Position numbers and translations under genes: made by a program. From NCBI RefSeq assembly GCF_000971985.1, contig NZ_LAQQ01000021.1, positions 1-46,577 of the forward strand: DNA of 46,577 nucleotides. Direction: 5' to 3'. The notes under the pieces are model-generated. The model made no database searches. It was not told where the DNA came from and saw only the letters and a list, made by a program, of their open reading frames with translations. Shown piece after piece: positions 18,503 through 27,242 of the stretch; positions within the stretch are counted from its first letter, which is position 1; every line of letters begins with the position of its first letter. This DNA is from Paenibacillus dauci (GTDB lineage: Bacteria > Bacillota > Bacilli > Paenibacillales > Paenibacillaceae).

Positions 18503-21500
18503 TTACTCGGTAATATTGAACTTGGATGACATACGATCCATCAGACGAGCAATCACGGTTGCTGCTTCAGCCCGTGTAGCATTATCGGCCGGAGCAATTT
18601 TACCACTTGGTCTTCCGACCAGAATATTTTCTTTGACTCCTGTAGCCAAAGTATCTCTAGCCCAATCAGAGACCTGCTCTTTATCGCTGAAAGCACCCAA
18701 GGTCTGTTCGGAATCTGCAGCGAATGAGCCAGCAGGATCAAGATAATTCAAAGTGTTACTAATGATATGCGACATTTCTTCACGTGTAATTTGCTTATCG
18801 GGTTGATACGTACCGTCTGTATAACCATCTGTAATACCTGTTGCACTTACAGCCGAGATCGCATCATGATGCCAGTCATTGGCTTGTACATCCTTGTAGC
18901 TGGATGTACCTGAAGATGCGCTGTTCAGCTGCAGCAAATTATCGATCATTTGCGTAAATTGCGCACGTGTAATCAGTGCATTCGGATCGTATTTGTTATT
19001 GCCTACACCGTTCAGGATACCCAGATCCTGCAAACGATCGATGTTTGCCTTAGCCCATGAATTATTCACATCTACGAAGCGGGTTTTGGCAGCAGACTTC
19101 AGCGTAATAACAGAACTATCTGCAGTATCGTTCAACTCAGCTGCTGTTCCTTCTCCACTAGCTGCGGTTACCGTATTGGTATCTGCTGGTGCTGCAGCTG
19201 CTGATCCGCCACCACCACCGCCAGCTCCTACTTCGGCTGCTGGTGTTACTGCTCCAATACCTGCTGCGCTAGTTACACCGTTATCGGCCGGAGCTGGTGT
19301 TGATGTTGGTGTTGTAGCAGCTGGTGTTCCACCTGTTGGTGTGGCTGCAGTGACAGGATTAGTTGCTGCTGGTGTACTTGGTACAGTTCCTCCTGTTTCA
19401 CTTGGTACAGTTCCTCCGTTTTCACCAGGTATGGTTCCTCCTGTTTCACTCGGAATACTACCAGTGGTTCCGCCATCGTCATTACCGGAACCAGTTCCTG
19501 GGTCAGTTGTTCCTCCTCCGGTTCCTGGGTCGGTTGTTTCTCCTCCGGTTCCTGGATCGGTTGTTCCTCCTCCAGTTCCTGGGTCAGTTGTTCCTCCTCC
19601 AGTTCCTGGGTCAGTTGTTCCTCCTCCGGTTCCTGGATCGGTTGTTCCCCCTCCAGTTCCTGGATCCGTTGTTCCTCCTCCAGTTCCTGGGTCAGTTGTT
19701 CCCCCTCCAGTTCCTGGATCCGTTGTTCCTCCTCCAGTTCCTGGGTCAGTTGTTCCTCCTCCAGTTCCTGGGTCAGTTGTTCCTCCTCCAGTTCCTGGGT
19801 CAGTTGTTCCTCCTCCGGTTCCTGGATCGGTTGTTCCTCCTCCAGTTCCTGGATCGGTTGTTCCTCCTCCAGTTCCTGGGTCGGTTGTTCCTCCTCCGGT
19901 TCCTGGATCCGTTGTTCCTCCTCCGGTTCCTGGATCCGTTGTTCCTCCTCCAGTTCCTGGGTCAGTTGTTCCTCCTCCAGTTCCTGGATCGGTTGTTCCT
20001 CCTCCAGTTCCTGGGTCGGTTGTTCCTCCTCCAGTTCCTGGGTCAGTTGTTCCTCCTCCGGTTCCTGGATCAGTGCCTCCCGGAATTTCTACTCCATCGT
20101 AAGGAAGTGTTGCAATTTCAGTTTCAGTTCCATTGCTGGTTACTGTGACAGTCAGTTCACCTTCTGTTGTTGGGAAAGTAAAGTTGACTACTGCTTGACC
20201 ATCTCCATCTGCTACTTCTGTACCGAGCAGGTTGCCTTCAGTATCATAAACTTTCACCGTGTCGCCAGAGGCAACATTGGTCACTGTAACTGTTCCTTGA
20301 TCACCAGCTACATCACTCAAATCTGCTGCTGGAGCTGGTGTTGCTGGCAGATCTACTCCGCTGTATGGCAGGGTGGTGATTTCTTTTTCGGTTCCGTTGC
20401 TGGTAACCGTAACGGTCAATTCGCCGCTTGCTGTTGGGAAAGTAAAGTTGACTTCCACTTCACCGCTGCTGCCAGCTACTTGTGTGCCCAGCAGATTACC
20501 ATCGGCATCGTAAACTTTTACAGTATCGCCAGAAGTAATATTTGTAGCTGTAACGGTTCCTTGGTTACCATCAATATCAGACAAAGTAGCTGTCGGTGTT
20601 GGGGCTACCGGGAGAACTATTCCGCTATATGGCAGGGTGGCAATTTCTGTCTCTGGCTCACTGCCAGTTACGGTAACTGTCAATTCGCCGTCTGTAGTTG
20701 GGAATATGAAATTCACTACTGCTTGACCGTTTCCATCGGCTGTTTGTGTACCAAGCAGATTACTGTCGATATCGTAAACTTTTACAATATCGCCGGCAAC
20801 GATGTTGGTAGCTGTAACCGTTCCTTGGTTACCGTCTATAGTGGTCAGTTCTGCTGTTGGATCTGTTGTTGGGAATACGATTCCCTGATAATCGAAGCTG
20901 CGCACTGTTGTTTCTACTCCTCCAGAAGCCACTTTGGCAAAGAGTCGTCCCTGCGCTTTCAAGAATTTGAAGCTTACTGCTGCTTTACCGCTTCCATCTG
21001 CCGGAGCAGAACCAAGCAATTGATCGTCGTCATCATAGACCTTGGCAATATCACCTGCATTCATACCTGTTACGGTAATAACTGCCTGATCTCTCTGTTG
21101 GGAATCTACAACGATATCGGCTACTGGTGCGTTGGCTGGTGGAACTTCTTCAGCCACATACGTTACTTTAACTATATTGCTATCCATCTGATTGCGTGTC
21201 AGTTGTACCGATACCTCTCCGCCTCCCGACAGCAGTTGAACCTGCAGCATTACCCAGCTAAATGAGCCAGAAATATCACTGCCCAGCAGCGTTCCATTCG
21301 CATCATAGACCCGAATCATATCGCCTTGCTGCAATCCCGTCACCTGGATGGTATCCTCGTTACCTGTCAAATTGTTAATACTGATACTGGATGCAGACAA
21401 TACTGGACCCGGCTCAGCTGCATATATTACATCTGTAGAGACGCTGGCCAGACCACTATGCTCTCTTGTAAAAGAAAGTGTACCGCCATACGGCTGCAGT

Positions 21501-24490
21501 GTCAGCCCAGCGGTAATATCGCCGTTGGTATCTGCTTTTTTGGTGCTGATCACATTATTGCTTTGATAAATGGTAACCAGGTCACCTGCTACCAGGTTCC
21601 GGATATTGACGTTATCCATATTTCCTTCATTATTCAAAATCGTAATGTCTGATGCTGGAATCGGAGGTACGATTTCGGCTCCATACGCTACAGATACCGG
21701 ATTACTTTCGATTCCCAGATAAGTTGTACTCACCTGTACAGCTCCGCCTGCCGGGATCAGGGTCAATCCAATGACCACCTTGCCACTGGCATCAGCTTTA
21801 CCCGTACCCAGTACTTCATTATCCTGATAAACCGTAATGGCCTGATCTTCTTTGAGATCTGTTACAGTGACTGTATCCTGATTGCCATAATTATTCTGGG
21901 GTTGAACCTGACTTGCATCAACTGCGGGTACAACAATGGAACCGTAATTGATTTGTGCAGTCGGGCTCTCTACTGTATTGCGAACCAGACTGACGCCTAC
22001 TACGCCGCCATTAGGAGCCAGATCTGTATTCACTGCAGCAACTCCATTACTGTCTGCAGTACCTGTACCCAGCAGTTCACCATGAGCATATACGTGAATG
22101 ATATCGCCATTTTGCAGACCATTTACCGTTACTTTGGATGTGGCATTGATCAGATTCTCTACTTTGATTGCAGCTGGCAGAAGAGGATTGACTACCTCCG
22201 TGCTGTAGCTGACCAGTGTTGGAACACTTTCTACGCCATTGCGTACCAGAGCTACGCTAAGGCTACCACCGATAGGAAGTAAAGTTACGGGTACTTCCAG
22301 TGTCCCATCTGCTTGCAATTCGGCACTGCCGAGCAAATCTGCGCTGCCATATACTTTGACTACATCACCCTGTTTAAGACTGCTGATTTTGACAATATCC
22401 TGACTGCCTGTGTTGTTATCGATATTTATACTCGCTACTGCCAGTGCCGGTACCATTTCTGCCGGATACAAGACTGGTGTTACGATACTCTCTACACCCT
22501 GCGAAGTTACACTGATACCGATTACACCACCTACAGGTACCAGTGCTGCGTTGATTACAGCTTGACCATTACTGCCTACAGTCGCTGTACCCAGTACTTT
22601 GCCGTTACCATATACTGTGATCAGGTTCCCTTGTGTCTGACCGGTAACTGTAACTGTATCGTTATTGCCGGAAGTATTGCTTACTGTAATATTGCCGGTT
22701 GACACAGGTGGTACTACAACTGCTCCATACGTGATAGAAGTAGCTGCACTCGCCAGGCCATTACGCAGCAGCTCCACACTTAGACTTCCGCCCTGTGCAT
22801 TTACACTAACCGGAATACTAACTGTTCCGGAAGCATTCGCAGTGGCTGTGCCAAGTACTGTACCATTGCCATATACTTTGACTACATCGCCATTATTCAA
22901 ACCATTAATGCTTACATTCGTTGTTCCATTCAAAATAGGAGACAGGGAAATCTGATTGCTCAAAATAGCAGGAACGATCTCTGCTACATATACAACTGGT
23001 GTTGCCAAGCTCTCCACGCCTGCATGATTCACACTTACGTTGACTGAACCGCCTACAGGAAGCAGTTGTACAGGAATAGATACTTTCCCTTGTGCATCTA
23101 CTGTACCTGTGCCCAGTACACCTGTGCCGTCATATACAGTCACTGTATCTCCTGCTGTCAGATTGACAGCAGCAACGACATCTGCATTTCCGGACAGATT
23201 TTTCACTTGGATATTACTGGAGAGAATCGCTGGCACTACAATAGATGGATAGTTAACCGTCGTTGTCGCGCTTTGCAGAATTCCCTGCTTTACACTGATA
23301 TTAAGACTGCCACCAACTGGTTCCAGCAGAACAGGCAGTGTCAATGTATTGGTAACTGCCGGTGCAGTTGCTAGAACAGTACCATTGGCAGATACAGTGA
23401 CGATATCTCCAATCGACAGGTTTTTTACAGTCACCTGGGAAGTTCCGCCATACGAATTGGTAACCGTTACATTACCAGAAGCTACCGGCGGAATAATTTG
23501 AGCCGGATAACTGACTGGAGTTGCTGCGCTTTCTACACCGCTGCGCTTACGGGTCACATTAAGGTTGCCACCTTCCGGTGTCAGTGTTACGGCTACCGTA
23601 ACCGAACCATTACTGTCTGCTGTGCCTGTACCAATCACGCTACCATTGGAGTAGATAGTTACCAGATCGCCTGCAGTCAGCCCAGTTACAGCTACTGTGT
23701 CCTGATTACCATATGAATTGCTTACACTGATATTGGCTGCTGGAATAGGGCTCAGTACAGCCGCCGTATAGATAAAGGAGGTCTTGGCACTCTCAGCTGT
23801 ACCTCGCAGCGCGCTTACCTGAATGGTGCCGCCTGCTGGTACAAGTGCTGCCGAGACAGTTGCCTGTCCAGAAGCATTGACTGTACCCGTACCAAGAACT
23901 TCATTTTTATCATTATAAATGGTAATGGTATCTCCCGGATTCTGACCGGTAATATTAATAGTCGAATTGCCACTGATTGCATTATTTACACTGATCTGTG
24001 CTGCGGTCGGTGGAGGTACTGCACCGATCACAGTGAAGGTTCCCTGTTGGGTCGCTTCCCCGATCGTAACATTCAGCAGATTTTTAACAGAAGCTCCAAA
24101 AGAGTAATTGCCTGCTGCAGGCAGTGTCTTGTTATTTAAAACTAGCGTATTGGAAGCTAACAAGTTGAGTCCCACTAAGGATGCGTTTAATGTTATTGTT
24201 CTTCCGTCACTACTGATTGCGTTCGCCGGAAGACTCGTTCCGTTAAACTTATCTGCTACAGTAGCTGTCAGTCCTGCAGGCAGCGTAAATACAGTACTTC
24301 CTGCCAGATTCAATTGAATACCGGGCGCATACGTAATTGCTAAATTAGTTTTCTGCCCTGTCACATTCTGTCCATTCGTTGAAGATATACCTAGTGTTCC
24401 ATCTGCTGCCTGGACATGACCTGGCCAGCTGGAGAATACCAGAGCCACCACCAATAACATAGTAAACAGCGTATACCCTTTTTTCCTCAT
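18503..24490 (-). CDS. giant S-layer-homology surface protein with Ig-like repeats
   Basis: This 1995-residue secreted protein is probably held on the wall by SLH domains binding pyruvylated polymer. Order: a signal peptide (1-29, hydrophobic core then HVQA/A); a beta-rich N-terminal region (about 30-157); 15 tandem Ig-like repeats of about 87 residues (158 to about 1470) built on a GDxVxVYxxxxVLGT core; a linker of 22 TTDPGTGGG-type units (about 1474-1663); a Ser/Thr/Gly/Pro-rich stretch; three SLH domains (about 1800-1995; RFVDVNNSW, YKDVQANDW, FSDKEQVSDW). GGGGAG lies eight bases before the ATG. The repeats 13-15 are the most alike, suggesting recent duplication. Adhesion or matrix roles are plausible but inferred; no enzymatic domain was seen. 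Confidence 0.92.
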   Translation of the reverse strand: MRKKGYTLFTMLLVVALVFSSWPGHVQAADGTLGISSTNGQNVTGQKTNLAITYAPGIQLNLAGSTVFTLPAGLTATVADKFNGTSLPANAISSDGRTITLNASLVGLNLLASNTLVLNNKTLPAAGNYSFGASVKNLLNVTIGEATQQGTFTVIGAVPPPTAAQISVNNAISGNSTINITGQNPGDTITIYNDKNEVLGTGTVNASGQATVSAALVPAGGTIQVSALRGTAESAKTSFIYTAAVLSPIPAANISVSNSYGNQDTVAVTGLTAGDLVTIYSNGSVIGTGTADSNGSVTVAVTLTPEGGNLNVTRKRSGVESAATPVSYPAQIIPPVASGNVTVTNSYGGTSQVTVKNLSIGDIVTVSANGTVLATAPAVTNTLTLPVLLEPVGGSLNISVKQGILQSATTTVNYPSIVVPAILSSNIQVKNLSGNADVVAAVNLTAGDTVTVYDGTGVLGTGTVDAQGKVSIPVQLLPVGGSVNVSVNHAGVESLATPVVYVAEIVPAILSNQISLSPILNGTTNVSINGLNNGDVVKVYGNGTVLGTATANASGTVSIPVSVNAQGGSLSVELLRNGLASAATSITYGAVVVPPVSTGNITVSNTSGNNDTVTVTGQTQGNLITVYGNGKVLGTATVGSNGQAVINAALVPVGGVIGISVTSQGVESIVTPVLYPAEMVPALAVASINIDNNTGSQDIVKISSLKQGDVVKVYGSADLLGSAELQADGTLEVPVTLLPIGGSLSVALVRNGVESVPTLVSYSTEVVNPLLPAAIKVENLINATSKVTVNGLQNGDIIHVYAHGELLGTGTADSNGVAAVNTDLAPNGGVVGVSLVRNTVESPTAQINYGSIVVPAVDASQVQPQNNYGNQDTVTVTDLKEDQAITVYQDNEVLGTGKADASGKVVIGLTLIPAGGAVQVSTTYLGIESNPVSVAYGAEIVPPIPASDITILNNEGNMDNVNIRNLVAGDLVTIYQSNNVISTKKADTNGDITAGLTLQPYGGTLSFTREHSGLASVSTDVIYAAEPGPVLSASSISINNLTGNEDTIQVTGLQQGDMIRVYDANGTLLGSDISGSFSWVMLQVQLLSGGGEVSVQLTRNQMDSNIVKVTYVAEEVPPANAPVADIVVDSQQRDQAVITVTGMNAGDIAKVYDDDDQLLGSAPADGSGKAAVSFKFLKAQGRLFAKVASGGVETTVRSFDYQGIVFPTTDPTAELTTIDGNQGTVTATNIVAGDIVKVYDIDSNLLGTQTADGNGQAVVNFIFPTTDGELTVTVTGSEPETEIATLPYSGIVLPVAPTPTATLSDIDGNQGTVTATNITSGDTVKVYDADGNLLGTQVAGSSGEVEVNFTFPTASGELTVTVTSNGTEKEITTLPYSGVDLPATPAPAADLSDVAGDQGTVTVTNVASGDTVKVYDTEGNLLGTEVADGDGQAVVNFTFPTTEGELTVTVTSNGTETEIATLPYDGVEIPGGTDPGTGGGTTDPGTGGGTTDPGTGGGTTDPGTGGGTTDPGTGGGTTDPGTGGGTTDPGTGGGTTDPGTGGGTTDPGTGGGTTDPGTGGGTTDPGTGGGTTDPGTGGGTTDPGTGGGTTDPGTGGGTTDPGTGGGTTDPGTGGGTTDPGTGGGTTDPGTGGGTTDPGTGGGTTDPGTGGETTDPGTGGGTTDPGTGSGNDDGGTTGSIPSETGGTIPGENGGTVPSETGGTVPSTPAATNPVTAATPTGGTPAATTPTSTPAPADNGVTSAAGIGAVTPAAEVGAGGGGGGSAAAAPADTNTVTAASGEGTAAELNDTADSSVITLKSAAKTRFVDVNNSWAKANIDRLQDLGILNGVGNNKYDPNALITRAQFTQMIDNLLQLNSASSGTSSYKDVQANDWHHDAISAVSATGITDGYTDGTYQPDKQITREEMSHIISNTLNYLDPAGSFAADSEQTLGAFSDKEQVSDWARDTLATGVKENILVGRPSGKIAPADNATRAEAATVIARLMDRMSSKFNITE
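19491..20075 (-). repeat. 27-bp coding tandem repeat, 22 DPGT units
   Basis: A 27-bp unit encoding TTDPGTGGG repeats without indels: the first and last DPGT codons are exactly 567 bases (21 units) apart. Variation is almost all synonymous (GG[A/G]TC[A/C/G] and CC[A/G]GTT positions), with one Gly-to-Glu change near 19540. The mosaic of synonymous variants points to unequal exchange or slippage between copies. Confidence 0.95.
20095..24019 (-). repeat. 15 tandem Ig-like domain repeats, about 87 residues each
   Basis: Counting the recurring pattern I-x-V-x-N...GD-x-V-x-VY...LGT, 15 copies can be laid out across residues 158-1470 of the SLH protein. Copies 1-11 share a VPP/VPA linker and NxYGNxDTVTV opening. 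Copies 12-15 change to a DxxGNQGTVTATN opening with acidic VYDxDGNLLGT turns, so two sub-families are present. Confidence 0.85.
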
Positions 24491-24671
24491 CTCTTTCTCC
24501 CCTTTTGCATGATGTCTTAGGTGCCATGCGAATAAAATGAAAGTATATCTACATGACGTATAACGTTACTTTCGCCTTTATTTTCAGTACGGATTATAGG
24601 TCTTTCCTCCTAATATAAGGTAATTATGTATGATTCTACTTTATTAGATTATTTACGACAAAAATAGAGCA

Positions 24672-24708
24672 CAAAAAAAGACCACCTTATTTGCAAGATG
24701 GTCTTTCG
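24672..24708. terminator. terminator after the LuxR gene
   Basis: AAAGACCATCTT pairs with AAGGTGGTCTTT (minus-strand reading) across a six-base loop and is followed by seven T. It lies about 60 bases beyond the LuxR-type gene stop and insulates the KaiC-like operon from the SLH gene. The surrounding 24491-24671 is AT-rich and holds the SLH gene's leader, with no firm promoter assigned. Confidence 0.88.
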
Positions 24709-24767
24709 TTTATACATTTGTACTTGTCCGTACAACTATAGATTAATAAGATAGAGTGTTGAGTTAT

Positions 24768-26987
24768 CTACCCTATACTTTTATTAAATACTGCAGCAAT
24801 CGCCTGCGCACGATCGGTTACACCCATTTTATTGAATATATTGGTCAAATGGTTCTTTACTGTATGCTCACTAATAAACAGGGTGGCTGCAATCTCTTTG
24901 TTACTGGACGCTTTGACAACCAGCTCCAGAACTTCCTTCTCCCGCGGAGACAGCCCAAACTGCTTCACAATCGCATCCAGTCCGCGGCCTTCTGCTCCTT
25001 CGGCGGTAAGAGTTTTGGTTGCCGGTGCTTTCTCTTCCACCAGATTGATTTCGGTCTGAAGCGTGTGTCTACTCAGTACAAACAGACGGAATTGACTGAC
25101 CAGTCCCTGATCTACACCATTAATCTGCAGATCATTTACCACACGCATATCATGATCCCCTGCTGTTGCAATAGCAAAAGCCAGTGCCATAATTTGTCCA
25201 CCTTTGGAATAGGAACCGGTGCCAAGTATACTCTGGTCGTCCTGAATATGCTTGTAGTCTTCGATCATTTCTGCTTCCTGCTGGAATAAATGCGGGAAGC
25301 TGCGCAGCATTGAAGGGTCGGTGCAAGACATCAGGCAGGCACGGCCAATAACTTCCGCTTCTTCCTTGATAATGCCGCCCCACATAGCAAATTCCTGTAC
25401 AATTTTCTGGGCATCGGCTGTCAGCTGATAATGAGCGACATTCCATTCCCGAATAGCTTCATGCAAAATATGAGCAAATCGGTTGCTGTTCGACAAATAC
25501 TGCTGTCGATCATGTACAGATTTCATCACAACACTGCCCATCATCGCCAGCGCCGACAGAATCTCGCGGCATTCTTCACCTTCCTGCTCATTGCTGACCG
25601 CAACGCACAGAACTGCTCTTGTCCGATCAGCGTAGACGATTGGATACTCCAGCATCAGCGAGAACGGCGTACTCGAATTAATGAAGGAACTCGCACCAGG
25701 TTTATCGCTATTATCGAGGTAGCGACGAGCTATGTCCTTGGCATACGTTTCGCCTTTGGGACTCTGCATTCCGCGCGCGACCATCTGTATTTTTCCATCT
25801 TCTGAAGAACGGTGTACTACAATGGATGCGGACGGATTCCACACCAGGTTCAGGCTCATGTCCACCAGCATGAACATGACACGCTGGATATCCTGCACCG
25901 ATATAATCATGCGTGACAGCTCAATCAGCGGCTTAAAGCGCTGCAGCTGCTTTTCCATTTTCTCGTACGTAATATGGTTGCCGATATACCAGCCCATCAG
26001 GGAGATCATCGTTTCCTCAAACTGCGGATTGATACTTGGTGTAGAACGTTCTTTGAAGCTTAGGCCAAATAACAGTCCGTATACTTCATTCTCATAACGA
26101 ATCGGGAAACATTGTACTTCATACACCGAATCCAACCCTTTTTGCTGGAAAAAGTGGTTCCTGGGGTCCCGTGATATATCTCTCCAGCGGCTCGGCTGCG
26201 CACTGAGTACCGCCTGTCCGAGGAAGCCTTCACCTTCATGAAATATTGACCCGCCCAATGTACCCGAATTCATCCCCATACTATTCATAATCGTATATTT
26301 GCCCGGAGCGGTCTTAAGCGCAAATCCGAACACATCGGCCAGATCGCTGCTTGCCAGTACTGCTCTGGTAATCTCTTCGATTGGATTCCCGACTCCCTGT
26401 TCGGTAATCAGCGTCTCATTGAGTGCATTCAGACGCTGAGTCAAGCGATTTTCCTTAAAGCTGGATTTCAAAATAAGCGATAGCGCCTTGGCGAATTTGG
26501 TAATCTTCTCACGCTTAAAAATCTCCTGATCCGGAGAAATTTCGCCGGTATTCTGAATCCAGCTACGCATTAACTCAATAAAGTCAGCAGGTGCACCACT
26601 TTCCGGTTGCAAATAATTGGGGTGCGTAATAATCGACTGCAGCGTCCCCTGCTGAATGAGTATACCGCCCCATACATACATGCCTGTATCGGACTGATCA
26701 ACTGATACAGGCGCAATGAGCCATTTCACACCCGGTACCCATTGATCGGACAAAATAGTATGACGGATGCCTTGCAGCTTATCGATCTCCGTCTTGAACA
26801 TGTTTTGCAGTTCACTGCCATATTTGTCAAATACGGAGGCATCGTCAATATTGGAAGGAGCCGTTATCAGCTGACCCTCATGGTTGGTCACAAAGACCAG
26901 CAGATTAGTCAGCTGGGCATACGTATCCTGAAGTTCCTGGCAGATCTCTCTGGTGTCATTCATCATGTGAGTATCAATCATAAGCAT
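24768..26987 (-). CDS. GAF-domain LuxR-type regulator, last gene of the KaiC-like operon
   Basis: This 739-residue regulator has a C-terminal LuxR/FixJ helix-turn-helix (678-739; LSPREKEVLELVVKASSNKE, then ISEHTVKNHLTNIF). Upstream lie two GAF-like sensor regions (about 200-335 and 350-490). Residues 530-620 contain YKHIQDDQSILGTGSYSKGG and ALAFAIA, which recall the GYP half of HD-GYP phosphodiesterases but lack the HD metal ligands. The first 190 residues are an unassigned sensor-like region (TNLLVFVTNHEGQLITAPSN). There is no receiver domain, so it is not a classical response regulator. The start overlaps the preceding winged-helix gene by 14 bases, implying translational coupling; the ribosome binding site is weak. 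Family and HTH are clear; the HD-GYP-like reading is inference. Confidence 0.85.
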   Translation of the reverse strand: MLMIDTHMMNDTREICQELQDTYAQLTNLLVFVTNHEGQLITAPSNIDDASVFDKYGSELQNMFKTEIDKLQGIRHTILSDQWVPGVKWLIAPVSVDQSDTGMYVWGGILIQQGTLQSIITHPNYLQPESGAPADFIELMRSWIQNTGEISPDQEIFKREKITKFAKALSLILKSSFKENRLTQRLNALNETLITEQGVGNPIEEITRAVLASSDLADVFGFALKTAPGKYTIMNSMGMNSGTLGGSIFHEGEGFLGQAVLSAQPSRWRDISRDPRNHFFQQKGLDSVYEVQCFPIRYENEVYGLLFGLSFKERSTPSINPQFEETMISLMGWYIGNHITYEKMEKQLQRFKPLIELSRMIISVQDIQRVMFMLVDMSLNLVWNPSASIVVHRSSEDGKIQMVARGMQSPKGETYAKDIARRYLDNSDKPGASSFINSSTPFSLMLEYPIVYADRTRAVLCVAVSNEQEGEECREILSALAMMGSVVMKSVHDRQQYLSNSNRFAHILHEAIREWNVAHYQLTADAQKIVQEFAMWGGIIKEEAEVIGRACLMSCTDPSMLRSFPHLFQQEAEMIEDYKHIQDDQSILGTGSYSKGGQIMALAFAIATAGDHDMRVVNDLQINGVDQGLVSQFRLFVLSRHTLQTEINLVEEKAPATKTLTAEGAEGRGLDAIVKQFGLSPREKEVLELVVKASSNKEIAATLFISEHTVKNHLTNIFNKMGVTDRAQAIAAVFNKSIG

Positions 26988-27225
26988 TCAGATCCACTTC
27001 TGTCTGTATATAAGGAGCTTTATACCGATAGATCGCACGCATCCCCTGTCCATTCTTTTCCAGAATAGACATCTCCGCCAGACGGTTCAGTGCTTGTTCC
27101 GTTACCTGCTGGCTGCGGCCAAGCCGCTTGGATAAGCCGCTGCTAGTCTCGATCGCATACGGGTTATTTTCAAAAAACAACGTGCATTCCATCTGTAATG
27201 TAATCACATCACTTTCTGCCACCAT
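26974..27225 (-). CDS. small winged-helix protein in the KaiC-like operon
   Basis: The 83-residue product reads as one winged helix-turn-helix: ECTLFFENNPYAIETSSGLS (helix 1 and lead-in), GRSQQVTEQALNRLAEMSIL (recognition helix region), then a basic wing, NGQGMRAIYRY. No other domain is present. It lies 17 bases after the KaiC-like stop, with AGGAGG overlapping that stop codon, and overlaps the LuxR gene by 14 bases, so the three are co-translated. A DNA-binding or protein-adaptor role is inferred from the fold; I do not recognise a named family. Confidence 0.75.
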   Translation of the reverse strand: MVAESDVITLQMECTLFFENNPYAIETSSGLSKRLGRSQQVTEQALNRLAEMSILEKNGQGMRAIYRYKAPYIQTEVDLNAYD

Positions 27226-27242
27226 AAGGTCCCAATCCCTCC

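Noticed and set aside
19491..20075. CRISPR-like array
   Set aside because: The 27-bp units are directly adjacent with no unique spacers, and they encode an in-frame peptide repeat.
18993..20148. Long plus-strand open frames of 369 and 261 codons opposite the SLH gene
   Set aside because: They are the reverse complement of the 27-bp repeat. A repeat of 27 bases keeps all frames open, and the translations (VPGSVVPPP and QFLGQLFLL repeats) are low complexity with no ribosome binding site.
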